This document shows, in pieces, positions 55,653 to 64,000 of a stretch of DNA of 64,000 nucleotides (its first letter is position 1; every line of letters begins with the position of its first letter). This stretch comes from Pseudomonas viridiflava (GTDB lineage Bacteria; Pseudomonadota; Gammaproteobacteria; Pseudomonadales; Pseudomonadaceae), in contig NZ_UUON01000004.1 of NCBI RefSeq assembly GCF_900590885.1, positions 62,001 through 126,000 of the forward strand, in the 5' to 3' direction. The position numbers and the translations under genes are program-made. The notes under the pieces are model-generated. The model was not told the DNA's origin. It did no database searches and saw only the letters and a program-made list of their open reading frames with translations.

Positions 55653-57218
55653 ATGCGTAATAACCAACCCGTTACCCAGCGCGAACGTACCTTCCCCGCT
55701 CAGCAACGGTTGATCTCCACCACGGATGCCAAGGGTGTGATCACTTACTGTAACGACGCGTTTGTCGAGATCAGTGGGTTCACCCGCGAAGAACTGCTGC
55801 GCGCACCCCACAACCTGGTGCGCCACCCGGATGTGCCGGCGGCGGTGTTCGGGCATATGTGGACGACGCTCAAACAAGGCTTGCCATGGATGGGCATTGT
55901 CAAGAATCGCTGCAAGACCGGGGATCACTATTGGGTTAACGCCTATGTGACGCCGGTTTTCGAAGGCAACCAGGTGGTCGGCTACGAATCGGTGCGCATC
56001 AAGCCCACCGCCGAGCAGATCCGCCGCGCCGAAGCGCTCTACCAACGCATCAACCAGGGCAAGTCGGCCGTGCCCCAGCGCGACAAGTGGCTGCCGGTGT
56101 TGCAGGATTGGCTGCCGTTTATCCTGGTGAGCCAGTTGAGCTTCATGATCGGCGCCACCCTCACTTCCCAATGGGGCTTTGCCCTGGCGGCGGGGTTGTC
56201 GGTGCCGCTCGGCCTGCTGGGCCTGAGCTGGCAACAGCGCGGCCTCAAGCGCCTGCTGCGCCTGGCCGAGCAGACCACCTCCGACCCGTTGATCGCACAG
56301 ATGTACACCGACAGCCGTGGCGCCCAGGCGCGCCTGGAGATGTCGATCCTCAGCCAGGAGGCGCGTCTGAAGACCTGCCTCACGCGCTTGCAGGACACCG
56401 CGGAGCACCTCAACACCCAGGCGGCGCAGTCCAATACCTACGCACATAACAGCTCCAGCGGCCTGGAACGCCAGCGCGTGGAAACCGAGCAGGTGGCCAC
56501 TGCCGTCAACCAGATGGCGGCCACCACCCAGGAAGTCGCCAGCCATGTGCAGCGCACGGCCGACGCCACCCAGGAAGCCAATCGCCTGACCGGTCGCGGC
56601 CGCCACATCGCCGGGGAAACCCGCGAGGCGATCCAGCGTCTGTCGGTAGCGGTGGGCGAGACCGGCGTAACGGTCACCCAACTGGCCAAAGACAGCGACG
56701 AGATCGGCGGCGTAGTTGACGTGATCAAAGGCATTGCCGACCAGACCAACCTGCTGGCGCTCAACGCCGCCATCGAAGCGGCCCGTGCCGGTGAGATGGG
56801 CCGTGGGTTTGCGGTAGTGGCCGATGAAGTGCGCCAGTTGGCGCAGCGCACGGCCGAATCGACCGGGCAGATCCATGCCCTGATCGCCAAGCTGCAGCAA
56901 ACCGCCGCCGCCGCCGTGCAAACCATGGACGCCGGGCATCGCCAGGCCGAAGAAGGTGTGGCGCGGGTGATGGAAGCGGACCAGGCGCTGGTGGGGATCA
57001 GTGAAGCGGTGGCGCACATTACCGACATGACCACGCAGATTGCGGCAGCGACCGAAGAGCAAAGCTCGGTGGCGGAAGAGATCAGCCGCAATATCAGCAC
57101 CATTGCGCTGTTGGCGGATCAGACGTCGGAGCAGGCGTTGAACTCGGCGCAGTTGAGTGAAGATCTGACGCATACGGCGAATACCCAGTATTCGCTGGTG
57201 GAGCGGTTTAACCGCTGA
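55653..57218 (+). CDS. aer: Aerotaxis receptor Aer (PAS-type)
   Basis: A 521-residue chemoreceptor whose sensor is a cytosolic PAS domain (about 15-120): [29 protein letters not shown], then [13 protein letters not shown]. The PAS should bind FAD and follow the redox state of the respiratory chain. A membrane hairpin (about 150-190), HAMP-like segment and signalling tip ([36 protein letters not shown]) follow. Length and N-terminus equal those of Aer of P. aeruginosa. It sits by the cbb3 oxidase genes, as in that species. Confidence 0.94.
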   Translation: MRNNQPVTQRERTFPAQQRLISTTDAKGVITYCNDAFVEISGFTREELLRAPHNLVRHPDVPAAVFGHMWTTLKQGLPWMGIVKNRCKTGDHYWVNAYVTPVFEGNQVVGYESVRIKPTAEQIRRAEALYQRINQGKSAVPQRDKWLPVLQDWLPFILVSQLSFMIGATLTSQWGFALAAGLSVPLGLLGLSWQQRGLKRLLRLAEQTTSDPLIAQMYTDSRGAQARLEMSILSQEARLKTCLTRLQDTAEHLNTQAAQSNTYAHNSSSGLERQRVETEQVATAVNQMAATTQEVASHVQRTADATQEANRLTGRGRHIAGETREAIQRLSVAVGETGVTVTQLAKDSDEIGGVVDVIKGIADQTNLLALNAAIEAARAGEMGRGFAVVADEVRQLAQRTAESTGQIHALIAKLQQTAAAAVQTMDAGHRQAEEGVARVMEADQALVGISEAVAHITDMTTQIAAATEEQSSVAEEISRNISTIALLADQTSEQALNSAQLSEDLTHTANTQYSLVERFNR

Positions 57219-57223
57219 TACCG

Positions 57224-57299
57224 CTATCGGGGGCAAGCCCCCTCCCACACTTCAATTGCGAATACTTACAAATGTGGGAGGGGGCTTGCCCCCGATGGG
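57224..57299. repeat. REP/REPIN inverted repeat R5
   Basis: Arms atcgggggcaagccccctcc and ggagggggcttgcccccgat with about 25 bases between. The loop AATTGCGAATAC is nearly the same as in R1, so R1 and R5 belong to one sub-family. Confidence 0.9.
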
Positions 57300-57302
57300 G
57301 CC

Positions 57303-57995
57303 CTACAGCCCACCCAAAAACCCAGCCACCTTCACCGCAGCAGCCTCCAAATGCTGCTCATGGCTAAACCCCGAAGCCTTCAGCGGCTTCAAATCATGAT
57401 CCCCCGCCACCAGCCACAACACCTCGATAGTCGGCGACAACACATACCCCTCCACCGCCGCCCGATTGCCCAACGCATCGCGCTCCCCTTGCACAATCAA
57501 CGTCGGCGTCTTCAACCCCGCCAAGTGCTCGACCCGTGGTTTCTCCGGCTTGCCCACCGCATAAAACGGATACCCCAGGCACACCAACCCACCAGCGCCT
57601 AGCTCATCGGCCAACAAACTGGCCATGCGCCCGCCCATGGACTTGCCGCCAATGGCCAGTGCCCCAGCGACATGACGTCGCACCAGCGCATACACCTCGC
57701 GCCAGGCTTCGAGCAATTTAGGCGCCGGGTTGGGCGGGCGTTTGCCCCCGTCCAAGCGGCGTTGGGCCATGTAGGGAAACTCGAAGCGCAATACGTTCAC
57801 GCCGTGCCCGGCAAGGCGTGCAGCCATGTCGTTCATGAAGCCTGAGTCCATCGGTGCGCCGGCGCCGTGGGCCAGGATCAGCGTGACCGGCGTACGCGCG
57901 ATAGACCCTTTCGCTTCGTCCCACAACCAGCCGCGCTCACGCACACACTGCGCCCATTGATCCCCGTCAATACTGGCCTTGTGCTCTTTGCCCAT
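57303..57995 (-). CDS. Alpha/beta-fold hydrolase (COG3571-type)
   Basis: A 230-residue hydrolase. [22 protein letters not shown] carries the oxyanion loop; the nucleophile is S119 in [10 protein letters not shown]; the Asp and His appear in QGERDALG and GDHDLKP. It resembles a small dienelactone-hydrolase-like group of unknown substrate. ATG at 57995 is preferred; a longer frame has no homologous look. It is divergent from ccoN. Confidence 0.82.
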   Translation of the reverse strand: MGKEHKASIDGDQWAQCVRERGWLWDEAKGSIARTPVTLILAHGAGAPMDSGFMNDMAARLAGHGVNVLRFEFPYMAQRRLDGGKRPPNPAPKLLEAWREVYALVRRHVAGALAIGGKSMGGRMASLLADELGAGGLVCLGYPFYAVGKPEKPRVEHLAGLKTPTLIVQGERDALGNRAAVEGYVLSPTIEVLWLVAGDHDLKPLKASGFSHEQHLEAAAVKVAGFLGGL

Positions 57996-57997
57996 GC

Positions 57998-58025
57998 TTG
58001 CCTCGCTATTTAGTCTGCCTATAAC
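57998..58025 (+). promoter_or_regulatory. Sigma70-like promoter of the first cco operon
   Basis: TTGCCT (57998-58003) and TATAAC (58020-58025) spaced by 16 bases, 50 bases before the ccoN start. No ANR/FNR box is seen in this region, which suggests constitutive expression. It overlaps the start of the divergent hydrolase gene. Confidence 0.6.
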
Positions 58026-58074
58026 TCCAGCCCAAGTGCCGCACTTGCTTGGGTTGAACCGTGGATGGGGAACC

Positions 58075-59499
58075 ATGAACACTACTTTAAGTACCGCCTA
58101 TAACTACAAGGTGGTCCGCCAATTCGCCATTATGACGGTGGTGTGGGGCATCGTCGGCATGGGGCTCGGGGTTTTTCTCGCCGCCCAATTGGTCTGGCCC
58201 GCGCTCAACTTCGATTTGCCCTGGACCAGCTTCGGCCGTTTGCGCCCGTTGCACACCAACGCGGTGATTTTTGCCTTCGGCGGCTGCGCGCTGTTTGCCA
58301 GCTCGTTCTACTCGGTGCAACGCACCTGCCAGACCACCTTGTTCGCGCCGAAAATCGCCGCGTTCTGCTTCTGGGGCTGGCAGCTGGTCATCCTGCTGGC
58401 CGCGATCACCTTGCCGCTGGGCTACACCAGTTCCAAGGAATACGCCGAGCTGGAATGGCCGATCGACATCCTCATCACCATCGTCTGGGTGGCCTACGCC
58501 ATCGTGTTCTTCGGCACGGTGATGAAGCGCAACACCAAGCACATCTACGTCGGTAACTGGTTCTTCGGTGCGTTCATCATCACCGTGGCCATCCTGCATA
58601 TCGTCAACAACCTGGAAATCCCGGTCAGCCTGACCAAGTCCTACAGCCTCTACGGCGGTGCGACGGATGCCATGGTGCAATGGTGGTATGGGCATAACGC
58701 GGTAGGCTTTTTCCTCACCGCAGGCTTTTTGGGGATGATGTACTACTTCGTGCCCAAGCAGGCCGAGCGCCCGGTGTACTCCTATCGTTTGTCCATCGTG
58801 CACTTCTGGGCGCTGATCACCTTGTACATCTGGGCCGGCCCGCACCACTTGCACTACACCGCGCTGCCGGACTGGGCACAGTCCCTGGGCATGGTGATGT
58901 CGCTGGTGCTGCTGGCACCGAGCTGGGGCGGCATGATCAACGGCATGATGACCCTTTCGGGCGCCTGGCATAAATTGCGCAGCGACCCGATTTTGCGCTT
59001 CTTGGTGGTCTCCCTGGCGTTTTACGGCATGTCGACCTTCGAAGGCCCGATGATGGCGATCAAGACCGTCAACGCCCTCTCCCACTACACCGACTGGACC
59101 ATCGGCCACGTACACGCCGGGGCGCTGGGCTGGGTGGCGATGATCTCCATCGGCGCGCTGTACCACATGATCCCGAAAGTCTTCGGTCGCGAGCAGATGT
59201 ACAGCCTCGGCCTGATCAACGCGCACTTCTGGCTGGCCACCATCGGCACCGTGCTCTACATCGCCTCGATGTGGGTCAACGGCATCGCCCAGGGCCTGAT
59301 GTGGCGTGCGGTCAACGAAGACGGGACGCTGACCTACTCCTTCGTCGAAACCCTGGTGGCCAGCCACCCTGGCTTCGTCGTGCGCCTGGTAGGCGGTGCG
59401 GTGTTCCTCAGCGGCATGTTCCTGATGGCTTACAACACCTGGCGCACCGTGCGTTCGGCGCAGCCAGTCGAAGCCACTACCACTGCGCAGCTGGCCTGA
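58075..59499 (+). CDS. ccoN: cbb3-type cytochrome oxidase subunit I (first operon)
   Basis: A 474-residue catalytic subunit with twelve membrane helices, two hemes b and CuB. The His ligands lie in [32 protein letters not shown] and [13 protein letters not shown]. It reduces oxygen to water and pumps protons with high oxygen affinity. [25 protein letters not shown] is the usual start. By position (first after aer) it equals the P. aeruginosa cco-2 set; the sequence also resembles P. stutzeri cbb3-1, so I give no number. Confidence 0.96.
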   Translation: MNTTLSTAYNYKVVRQFAIMTVVWGIVGMGLGVFLAAQLVWPALNFDLPWTSFGRLRPLHTNAVIFAFGGCALFASSFYSVQRTCQTTLFAPKIAAFCFWGWQLVILLAAITLPLGYTSSKEYAELEWPIDILITIVWVAYAIVFFGTVMKRNTKHIYVGNWFFGAFIITVAILHIVNNLEIPVSLTKSYSLYGGATDAMVQWWYGHNAVGFFLTAGFLGMMYYFVPKQAERPVYSYRLSIVHFWALITLYIWAGPHHLHYTALPDWAQSLGMVMSLVLLAPSWGGMINGMMTLSGAWHKLRSDPILRFLVVSLAFYGMSTFEGPMMAIKTVNALSHYTDWTIGHVHAGALGWVAMISIGALYHMIPKVFGREQMYSLGLINAHFWLATIGTVLYIASMWVNGIAQGLMWRAVNEDGTLTYSFVETLVASHPGFVVRLVGGAVFLSGMFLMAYNTWRTVRSAQPVEATTTAQLA

Positions 59500-59509
59500 G
59501 GAGTCTGTG

Positions 59510-60118
59510 ATGAAACACGAAACGATTGAAAAAAACGTCGGCCTGCTGATGCTGCTCATGGTGCTTGCCGTGAGCATCGGCGGCCTGACCCAGATCGTCC
59601 CGCTGTTCTTCCAGGACGTGACCAACAAGCCGGTGGAAGGTATGAAGCCCTACACCGCGCTGCAACTGGAAGGCCGCGACATCTACATCCGCGAAGGCTG
59701 CGTGCAATGCCACTCGCAGATGATCCGCCCGTTCCGCGCCGAAACTGAGCGCTACGGCCACTACTCGGTGGCCGGCGAAAGCGTGTGGGACCACCCGTTC
59801 CTGTGGGGTTCCAAACGTACCGGGCCGGACCTGGCACGCGTCGGCGCGCGCTACTCGGACGACTGGCACCGCGCGCACTTGTACAACCCGCGCAACGTGG
59901 TGCCCGAGTCGAAAATGCCAGCCTACCCGTGGCTGGTCACGGCCGCCGTGGACAGCAGCCACACCGAGACCAAGTTGAAGGTGATGCGCACCCTCGGCGT
60001 GCCCTACACCGACGACGACATCAGTGGCGCCGTCGCCAGCCTCAAGGGCAAGACCGAGATGGACGCGCTGGTCTCGTACCTGCAAGTGCTCGGCACTGCC
60101 ATCAAGAGCAAGAGGTGA
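59510..60118 (+). CDS. ccoO: cbb3 oxidase monoheme cytochrome c subunit (first operon)
   Basis: A 202-residue monoheme subunit with one N-terminal membrane anchor (about 10-30). The heme site is C64-x2-C67-H68 in [14 protein letters not shown]; the Met ligand is in ESKMPAYPW. The ATG at 59510 is preferred to GTG at 59507, with TGAGGAG in front. It follows ccoN by 10 bases. Confidence 0.96.
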   Translation: MKHETIEKNVGLLMLLMVLAVSIGGLTQIVPLFFQDVTNKPVEGMKPYTALQLEGRDIYIREGCVQCHSQMIRPFRAETERYGHYSVAGESVWDHPFLWGSKRTGPDLARVGARYSDDWHRAHLYNPRNVVPESKMPAYPWLVTAAVDSSHTETKLKVMRTLGVPYTDDDISGAVASLKGKTEMDALVSYLQVLGTAIKSKR

Positions 60119-60121
60119 GCC

Positions 60122-60322
60122 ATGGGATTTGAATTCGATGCAGGCACCATCCGCGGCCTCGGCACGCTGGTGGTCGCCATCGCCTTTATCGGCCTGTCGC
60201 TGTGGGTGTTCAACAACCGGCGCAATGCGGAATTCGAGCAGGCGCGCCTGCTGCCCTTCGCCGATGAGCCTCTTCCATCCGACGCGCAAGAAGCGCCTGC
60301 AACAAGGAGCACCCAGCCATGA
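60122..60322 (+). CDS. ccoQ: cbb3 oxidase small subunit CcoQ (first operon)
   Basis: A 66-residue single-helix protein: [21 protein letters not shown] (9-29), then a basic/acidic tail ([19 protein letters not shown]). CcoQ stabilises the cbb3 complex. Its 3' end overlaps the ccoP start by four bases (ATGA). Confidence 0.94.
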   Translation: MGFEFDAGTIRGLGTLVVAIAFIGLSLWVFNNRRNAEFEQARLLPFADEPLPSDAQEAPATRSTQP

Positions 60323-61266
60323 CCCTGTTCTGGAGTACATGGATCTGCGTTCTGACCCTCGGCAGCCTGATCGGCCTGACCTGGCTCTTGATCGGCACCC
60401 GCAAGGGCGAAACCCGTGGCAGCGTCGACCAGACCATGGGCCACGCTTTCGACGGTATCGAGGAATACGACAACCCGCTGCCCCAGTGGTGGTTCATGCT
60501 GTTCGTCGGCACCCTGGTGTTTGCCGTCGGCTACCTGATCCTCTACCCGGGCCTGGGCAACTGGAAAGGCGTGCTGCCGGGCTATGAAGACGGCTGGACC
60601 TCGACCAAGGAATGGGACAAGGAAATGGCCAAGGCCGACACCAGGTTCGGGCCGATCTTCGCCAAATTCTCGGCCATGCCCGTGGAAGAGGTGGCCAAGG
60701 ACCCACAGGCGTTGAAAATGGGCGGTCGCCTGTTCGCCTCCAACTGCGCGGTGTGCCACGGCTCGGATGCCAAAGGCGCGTATGGCTTCCCGAACCTGGC
60801 GGACAACATCTGGCGCTGGGGCGGTTCGGCCGAGGCGATCAAGACCACCATCCTCAACGGCCGCCACGCGGCAATGCCGGCCTGGGGTGACATGCTCGGC
60901 GACGACGGCGTGAAAAACGTTGCCGCCTATGTTCGCCACGACCTGGCCAAGCTGCCCTTGCCGGCCGACAGCACGGCCGACCTGGCCGCCGGCCAAACGG
61001 CGTTCAACACCACCTGCGTGGCTTGCCACGGCCCGCAAGGCCACGGCATGGAAGCCATGGGCGCGCCGGACCTGACCAAACCGGCCGGCTACATCTACGG
61101 CACCAGCCTTGCGCAGTTGCAGCAGACCATCCGCCACGGCCGCCAGGGCCAGATGCCGGCGCAGGAGGTGCTGCAAGGCAACGACAAGGTGCACCTGCTG
61201 GCCGCGTATGTTTACAGCCTGTCCCATAACGCCGATGGCGCAACGCCAGAAAGCCAAACCGAATAA
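60319..61266 (+). CDS. ccoP: cbb3 oxidase diheme cytochrome c subunit (first operon)
   Basis: A 315-residue diheme electron-entry subunit. Two N-terminal helices (about 4-25 and 57-76) flank [17 protein letters not shown], the CcoP signature. Heme sites are C143-C146-H147 (NCAVCH) and C233-C236-H237 (TCVACH). It receives electrons from c-type cytochromes and passes them to CcoO. A hairpin (61276-61297) follows. Confidence 0.96.
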   Translation: MTLFWSTWICVLTLGSLIGLTWLLIGTRKGETRGSVDQTMGHAFDGIEEYDNPLPQWWFMLFVGTLVFAVGYLILYPGLGNWKGVLPGYEDGWTSTKEWDKEMAKADTRFGPIFAKFSAMPVEEVAKDPQALKMGGRLFASNCAVCHGSDAKGAYGFPNLADNIWRWGGSAEAIKTTILNGRHAAMPAWGDMLGDDGVKNVAAYVRHDLAKLPLPADSTADLAAGQTAFNTTCVACHGPQGHGMEAMGAPDLTKPAGYIYGTSLAQLQQTIRHGRQGQMPAQEVLQGNDKVHLLAAYVYSLSHNADGATPESQTE

Positions 61267-61275
61267 CCTCCGACT

Positions 61276-61297
61276 GCCTCCCCTGCTCAGGGGAGGC
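61276..61297 (+). terminator. Hairpin terminator after the first cco operon
   Basis: GCCTCCCC and GGGGAGGC form a perfect 8-bp stem with a TGCTCA loop, 10 bases after ccoP. There is no T-run, so some read-through into the second operon is possible. Confidence 0.6.
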
Positions 61298-61603
61298 CCC
61301 GCTTACCTGTGGTGCACCCCTTCCACAGCACACCTTTCCCCTCCTGACATTCGGGTCTACGCTTGCTGCACAGCGGGCGGTTTTGGCGTACGCGACGGCC
61401 TTCGTCGCGGCCTGGAAAAATTCCTGTCCACTTGATCAGCTTTCGATTTCTGATTTTGTCCTTACACCAAACATGGAAAGGGCGCAGAATCTGGCGCGGA
61501 ACGCATTGATACAGGTCAGTCATTGCGTTGCAATGGCCCCTCGGTTTCTACATACTTGCGGCCGATTTTACCTATAAAAAAACCTAAACCGTGGAACCTT
61601 AGA
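61298..61603. other. Intergenic region between the two cco operons
   Basis: 306 bases with no supported gene. It holds a hairpin CGCGACG/CGTCGCG (61391-61409), an AT-rich block (61435-61490), a candidate ANR site (61506-61519) and the leader of the second ccoN. Confidence 0.6.
61506..61519 (+). promoter_or_regulatory. Candidate ANR/FNR box of the second cco operon
   Basis: TTGAT-N4-GTCAG matches eight of ten bases of TTGAT-N4-ATCAA. TTTCTA (61545-61550) or TACATA (61549-61554) could be the -10, putting the box near -45 to -48, slightly off the ideal -41.5. Low-oxygen induction of one of two cco operons by ANR is known in pseudomonads. Confidence 0.45.
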
Positions 61604-63046
61604 ATGAGCACAGCAATCAGTCCGACTGCTTATAACTATAAGGTAGTCCGCCAGTTCGCCATCATGACGGTGGTCTGGGGGATCCTTGGCATGGGGCTCG
61701 GGGTGTTCATCGCCTCGCAACTGGTCTGGCCGGAATTGAACTTCGGCTTGCCATGGACGAGCTTCGGCCGTCTGCGCCCGCTGCACACCAACCTGGTAAT
61801 TTTCGCCTTCGGTGGATGTGCACTGTTTGCCACCTCCTACTATGTCGTGCAGCGAACCTGCCAGACGCGACTGATCTCCGACGGCCTCGCGGCCTTCACC
61901 TTCTGGGGCTGGCAAGCCGTTATCGTCGGCGCCATCGTCACCCTGCCCCTGGGCTACACCACCACCAAGGAATACGCCGAGCTGGAATGGCCGATCGCCA
62001 TTTTGCTCGCCATCGTCTGGGTGACCTACGCCCTGGTGTTCTTCGGCACCATCGTCAAGCGCAAGACCAAGCACATCTATGTGGGCAACTGGTTCTACGG
62101 CGCGTTTATCCTGGTGACGGCGATGTTGCACATCGTCAACCACGCCTCGCTGCCGGTGAGCCTGTTCAAGTCCTACTCGGCCTACGCCGGGGCCACGGAT
62201 GCGATGATCCAGTGGTGGTACGGCCACAACGCGGTGGGGTTTTTCCTGACCACCGGTTTTCTCGGGATGATGTACTACTTCGTGCCCAAACAGGCCGAAC
62301 GGCCTATTTACTCGTACCGTTTGTCCATCGTGCACTTCTGGGCGCTGATCACCCTGTACATCTGGGCCGGCCCGCACCACTTGCACTACACCGCGCTGCC
62401 GGACTGGGCGCAGTCGCTCGGCATGGCGATGTCGATCATCCTGCTGGCACCCAGCTGGGGCGGCATGATCAACGGCATGATGACCCTTTCGGGCGCCTGG
62501 CATAAGTTGCGCACCGACCCGATCCTGCGCTTTCTGGTGGTGTCGCTGGCGTTCTACGGCATGTCGACCTTTGAAGGCCCGATGATGGCGATCAAGACCG
62601 TCAACTCGCTGTCCCACTACACCGACTGGACCATCGGCCACGTACACGCCGGCGCCCTCGGCTGGGTGGCGATGATCTCCATCGGCGCGCTGTACCACAT
62701 GATCCCCAAACTGTTCGGCCGTGTGCAGATGCACAGCGTCGGGCTGATCAACGCGCACTTCTGGCTGGCCACTATCGGCACCGTGCTCTACATCGCCTCG
62801 ATGTGGGTCAACGGCATCACCCAGGGCCTGATGTGGCGTGCGATCAACGATGACGGCACTCTCACCTACTCCTTCGTCGAAGCGCTGCAAGCCAGCCACC
62901 CTGGCTACATCGTGCGCGCCCTGGGCGGTGCGTTCTTTGCCTCCGGCATGTTCCTGATGGCCTACAACGTCTGGCGCACCGTGCGTGCATCCGACCCTGC
63001 AGAAGCTGAAGCCGCCGCCAAGATCGCCGTAGTGGGAGCGCACTGA
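61604..63046 (+). CDS. ccoN: cbb3-type cytochrome oxidase subunit I (second operon)
   Basis: A 480-residue catalytic subunit, closely similar to the first copy, with the same His ligands ([45 protein letters not shown]). It starts [18 protein letters not shown], nearly the same as P. aeruginosa CcoN1. Differences cluster in helices 3-6 (for example [22 protein letters not shown]). The stop overlaps the ccoO start by one base, unlike the 10-base gap of the first operon. Confidence 0.96.
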   Translation: MSTAISPTAYNYKVVRQFAIMTVVWGILGMGLGVFIASQLVWPELNFGLPWTSFGRLRPLHTNLVIFAFGGCALFATSYYVVQRTCQTRLISDGLAAFTFWGWQAVIVGAIVTLPLGYTTTKEYAELEWPIAILLAIVWVTYALVFFGTIVKRKTKHIYVGNWFYGAFILVTAMLHIVNHASLPVSLFKSYSAYAGATDAMIQWWYGHNAVGFFLTTGFLGMMYYFVPKQAERPIYSYRLSIVHFWALITLYIWAGPHHLHYTALPDWAQSLGMAMSIILLAPSWGGMINGMMTLSGAWHKLRTDPILRFLVVSLAFYGMSTFEGPMMAIKTVNSLSHYTDWTIGHVHAGALGWVAMISIGALYHMIPKLFGRVQMHSVGLINAHFWLATIGTVLYIASMWVNGITQGLMWRAINDDGTLTYSFVEALQASHPGYIVRALGGAFFASGMFLMAYNVWRTVRASDPAEAEAAAKIAVVGAH

Positions 63047-63654
63047 TGAAGCATGAAGTAGTCGAGAAGAATATCGGCCTGCTGGCCTTCTTCATGGTCA
63101 TCGCCGTGAGCATCGGCGGCCTGACCCAGATCGTCCCGCTGTTTTTCCAGGACGTGACCAACAAGCCGGTCGAAGGCATGAAGCCGCGCACCGCCCTTGA
63201 ACTGGAAGGCCGCGACGTCTACATCGCCAACGGTTGCGTGGGCTGCCATTCGCAGATGATTCGCCCGTTCCGCGCCGAAACCGAACGCTACGGCCACTAC
63301 TCGGTGGCCGGCGAAAGCGTGTGGGACCACCCGTTCCTGTGGGGCTCCAAGCGCACCGGGCCGGACCTGGCGCGTGTGGGTGGGCGTTACTCCGATGACT
63401 GGCAGCGCGCGCACTTGTACAACCCGCGCAACGTGGTGCCTGAGTCGAAAATGCCGGCGTACCCGTTCCTCGTGGAAAACAAGCTCGACGGCAAGGACAC
63501 CGCGAAGAAGATGGAAGTCTTGCGCACCCTGGGCGTGCCCTACACCGACGAAGACATCGCCGGTGCAGCCGCCGCCGTGAAGGGCAAGACCGAAATGGAC
63601 GCATTGGTGGCCTACCTGCAAGGCCTTGGCACCATCATCAAAAGCAAACGGTGA
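63046..63654 (+). CDS. ccoO: cbb3 oxidase monoheme cytochrome c subunit (second operon)
   Basis: A 202-residue monoheme subunit, very like the first copy. Heme site C64-x2-C67-H68 in [14 protein letters not shown]. Start coupled to ccoN by TGATG. An internal region (about 145-165, [15 protein letters not shown]) is the most divergent from the first copy. Confidence 0.96.
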   Translation: MKHEVVEKNIGLLAFFMVIAVSIGGLTQIVPLFFQDVTNKPVEGMKPRTALELEGRDVYIANGCVGCHSQMIRPFRAETERYGHYSVAGESVWDHPFLWGSKRTGPDLARVGGRYSDDWQRAHLYNPRNVVPESKMPAYPFLVENKLDGKDTAKKMEVLRTLGVPYTDEDIAGAAAAVKGKTEMDALVAYLQGLGTIIKSKR

Positions 63655-63659
63655 CCTTC

Positions 63660-63845
63660 ATGGATATCGGGATGATTCGAGGCCTGGGCACCGTTGTGGT
63701 GATGGTGGCCTTTGTCGGCCTGGCGTTGTGGGTGTTCAGCCCCCGCCGCAAGTCGGAGTTCGACGACGCGACCATGCTGCCCTTTGCAGATGATCCCGAA
63801 GCCATCAAGCACGTCGAGCAAGCTTCTAGGAGTAACAAAGAATGA
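63660..63845 (+). CDS. ccoQ: cbb3 oxidase small subunit CcoQ (second operon)
   Basis: A 61-residue single-helix protein starting [21 protein letters not shown], then [21 protein letters not shown] at 63651, overlapping the ccoO stop, is an alternative start; I prefer the ATG at 63660 as it fits the usual N-terminus. It overlaps ccoP by four bases (ATGA). Confidence 0.92.
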   Translation: MDIGMIRGLGTVVVMVAFVGLALWVFSPRRKSEFDDATMLPFADDPEAIKHVEQASRSNKE

Positions 63846-64000
63846 CTACGTTCTGGAGTCTGTACGTCACAGTCCTCAGTCTGGGTACCATTTTCGCCCT
63901 GACCTGGCTGCTGCTGTCGACCCGCAAGGGCCAGCGCGCCGAGCAGACCGACGAAACCGTCGGCCACTCGTTCGATGGCATCGAGGAGTACGACAACCCG
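63842..64000 (+). CDS. ccoP: cbb3 oxidase subunit CcoP, N-terminal part (second operon)
   Basis: The first 53 residues of a diheme CcoP. The N-terminal helix ([17 protein letters not shown]) and the conserved [12 protein letters not shown] are present; the gene runs beyond the window end. The heme sites are not visible. Confidence 0.93.
   Translation, partial: MTTFWSLYVTVLSLGTIFALTWLLLSTRKGQRAEQTDETVGHSFDGIEEYDNP

Noticed and set aside
57996..58075. ANR/FNR box before the first ccoN
   Set aside because: I looked for TTGAT-N4-ATCAA in this region and found no match better than chance.

Overview
The window is a high-GC chromosomal segment from a Pseudomonas, most likely of the P. fluorescens group. 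The evidence is gene order I recognise from pseudomonads: purN-purM-DUF2066-perM-hda; relA-rlmD-cysM; gbuR/gbuA with its transporters; ECF sigma/anti-sigma beside an atypical FabH; aer followed by two tandem cbb3 oxidase operons. Five inverted-repeat units built on a 'gtgggagggggcttgccccc' theme, typical of REP/REPIN elements in this group, sit between genes. Nearly all of the sequence is core genome. I see no tRNA, rRNA, CRISPR array, prophage or insertion sequence.

Layout. 1-5.2 kb: the 5' end of cobO behind a cobalamin riboswitch, two NlpC/P60 lipoproteins, hda, an AI-2E/PerM transporter and a DUF2066 protein, all on the minus strand. 5.5-8.5 kb: purM-purN, a DUF3108 protein, and a small gene behind a perfect SlyA-type box. 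8.5-15.4 kb: DUF2058, mazG, relA, rlmD, cysM and tapT on the minus strand. 15.4-25.4 kb: catabolic and transport genes, namely gbuR/gbuA, an NTF2-like protein, an NCS1 permease and a sodium:solute symporter (guanidino compound use), then a PA1414-like microprotein, a LysR/MFS pair, a second NCS1 permease and a DUF2177 membrane protein. 25.4-34.7 kb: cvfB, small genes, envelope proteins (TorF-like, DUF6279 lipoprotein, YbdG-type MscS channel, OprD porin), a DEAD-box helicase and an EamA exporter. 34.9-41.2 kb: azoR, a small periplasmic protein, LysR, alpha/beta hydrolase, periplasmic cyclophilin, an ABC exporter and aquaporin Z.

41.2-46.7 kb: the only clear accessory insert, a BrnT/BrnA toxin-antitoxin pair enclosed by an exact 26-bp direct repeat that copies the 3' end of the neighbouring GNAT gene. 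A porin, an ECF sigma/anti-sigma pair and a KAS III enzyme follow. 46.9-57.2 kb: hrpA, aceK, a chemoreceptor, an EamA exporter and the PAS-type aerotaxis receptor Aer. 57.3-64 kb: an alpha/beta hydrolase and two complete or nearly complete ccoNOQP operons; the second is cut by the window end within ccoP. Aer (oxygen sensing) beside the high-affinity oxidases makes a low-oxygen region. The first cco operon has a sigma70-like promoter and the second has an ANR/FNR-like site.

I did not find a large unknown system. The observations most worth checking are the brnTA insertion scar, the ANR-like site ahead of the PA1414-like microprotein, the SlyA box at 8185-8196, a ribosome-binding site separated from its start by a hairpin (38408-38441), the terminator-bearing leader between azoR and the EamA exporter, and several perfect operator-like palindromes with unknown regulators.
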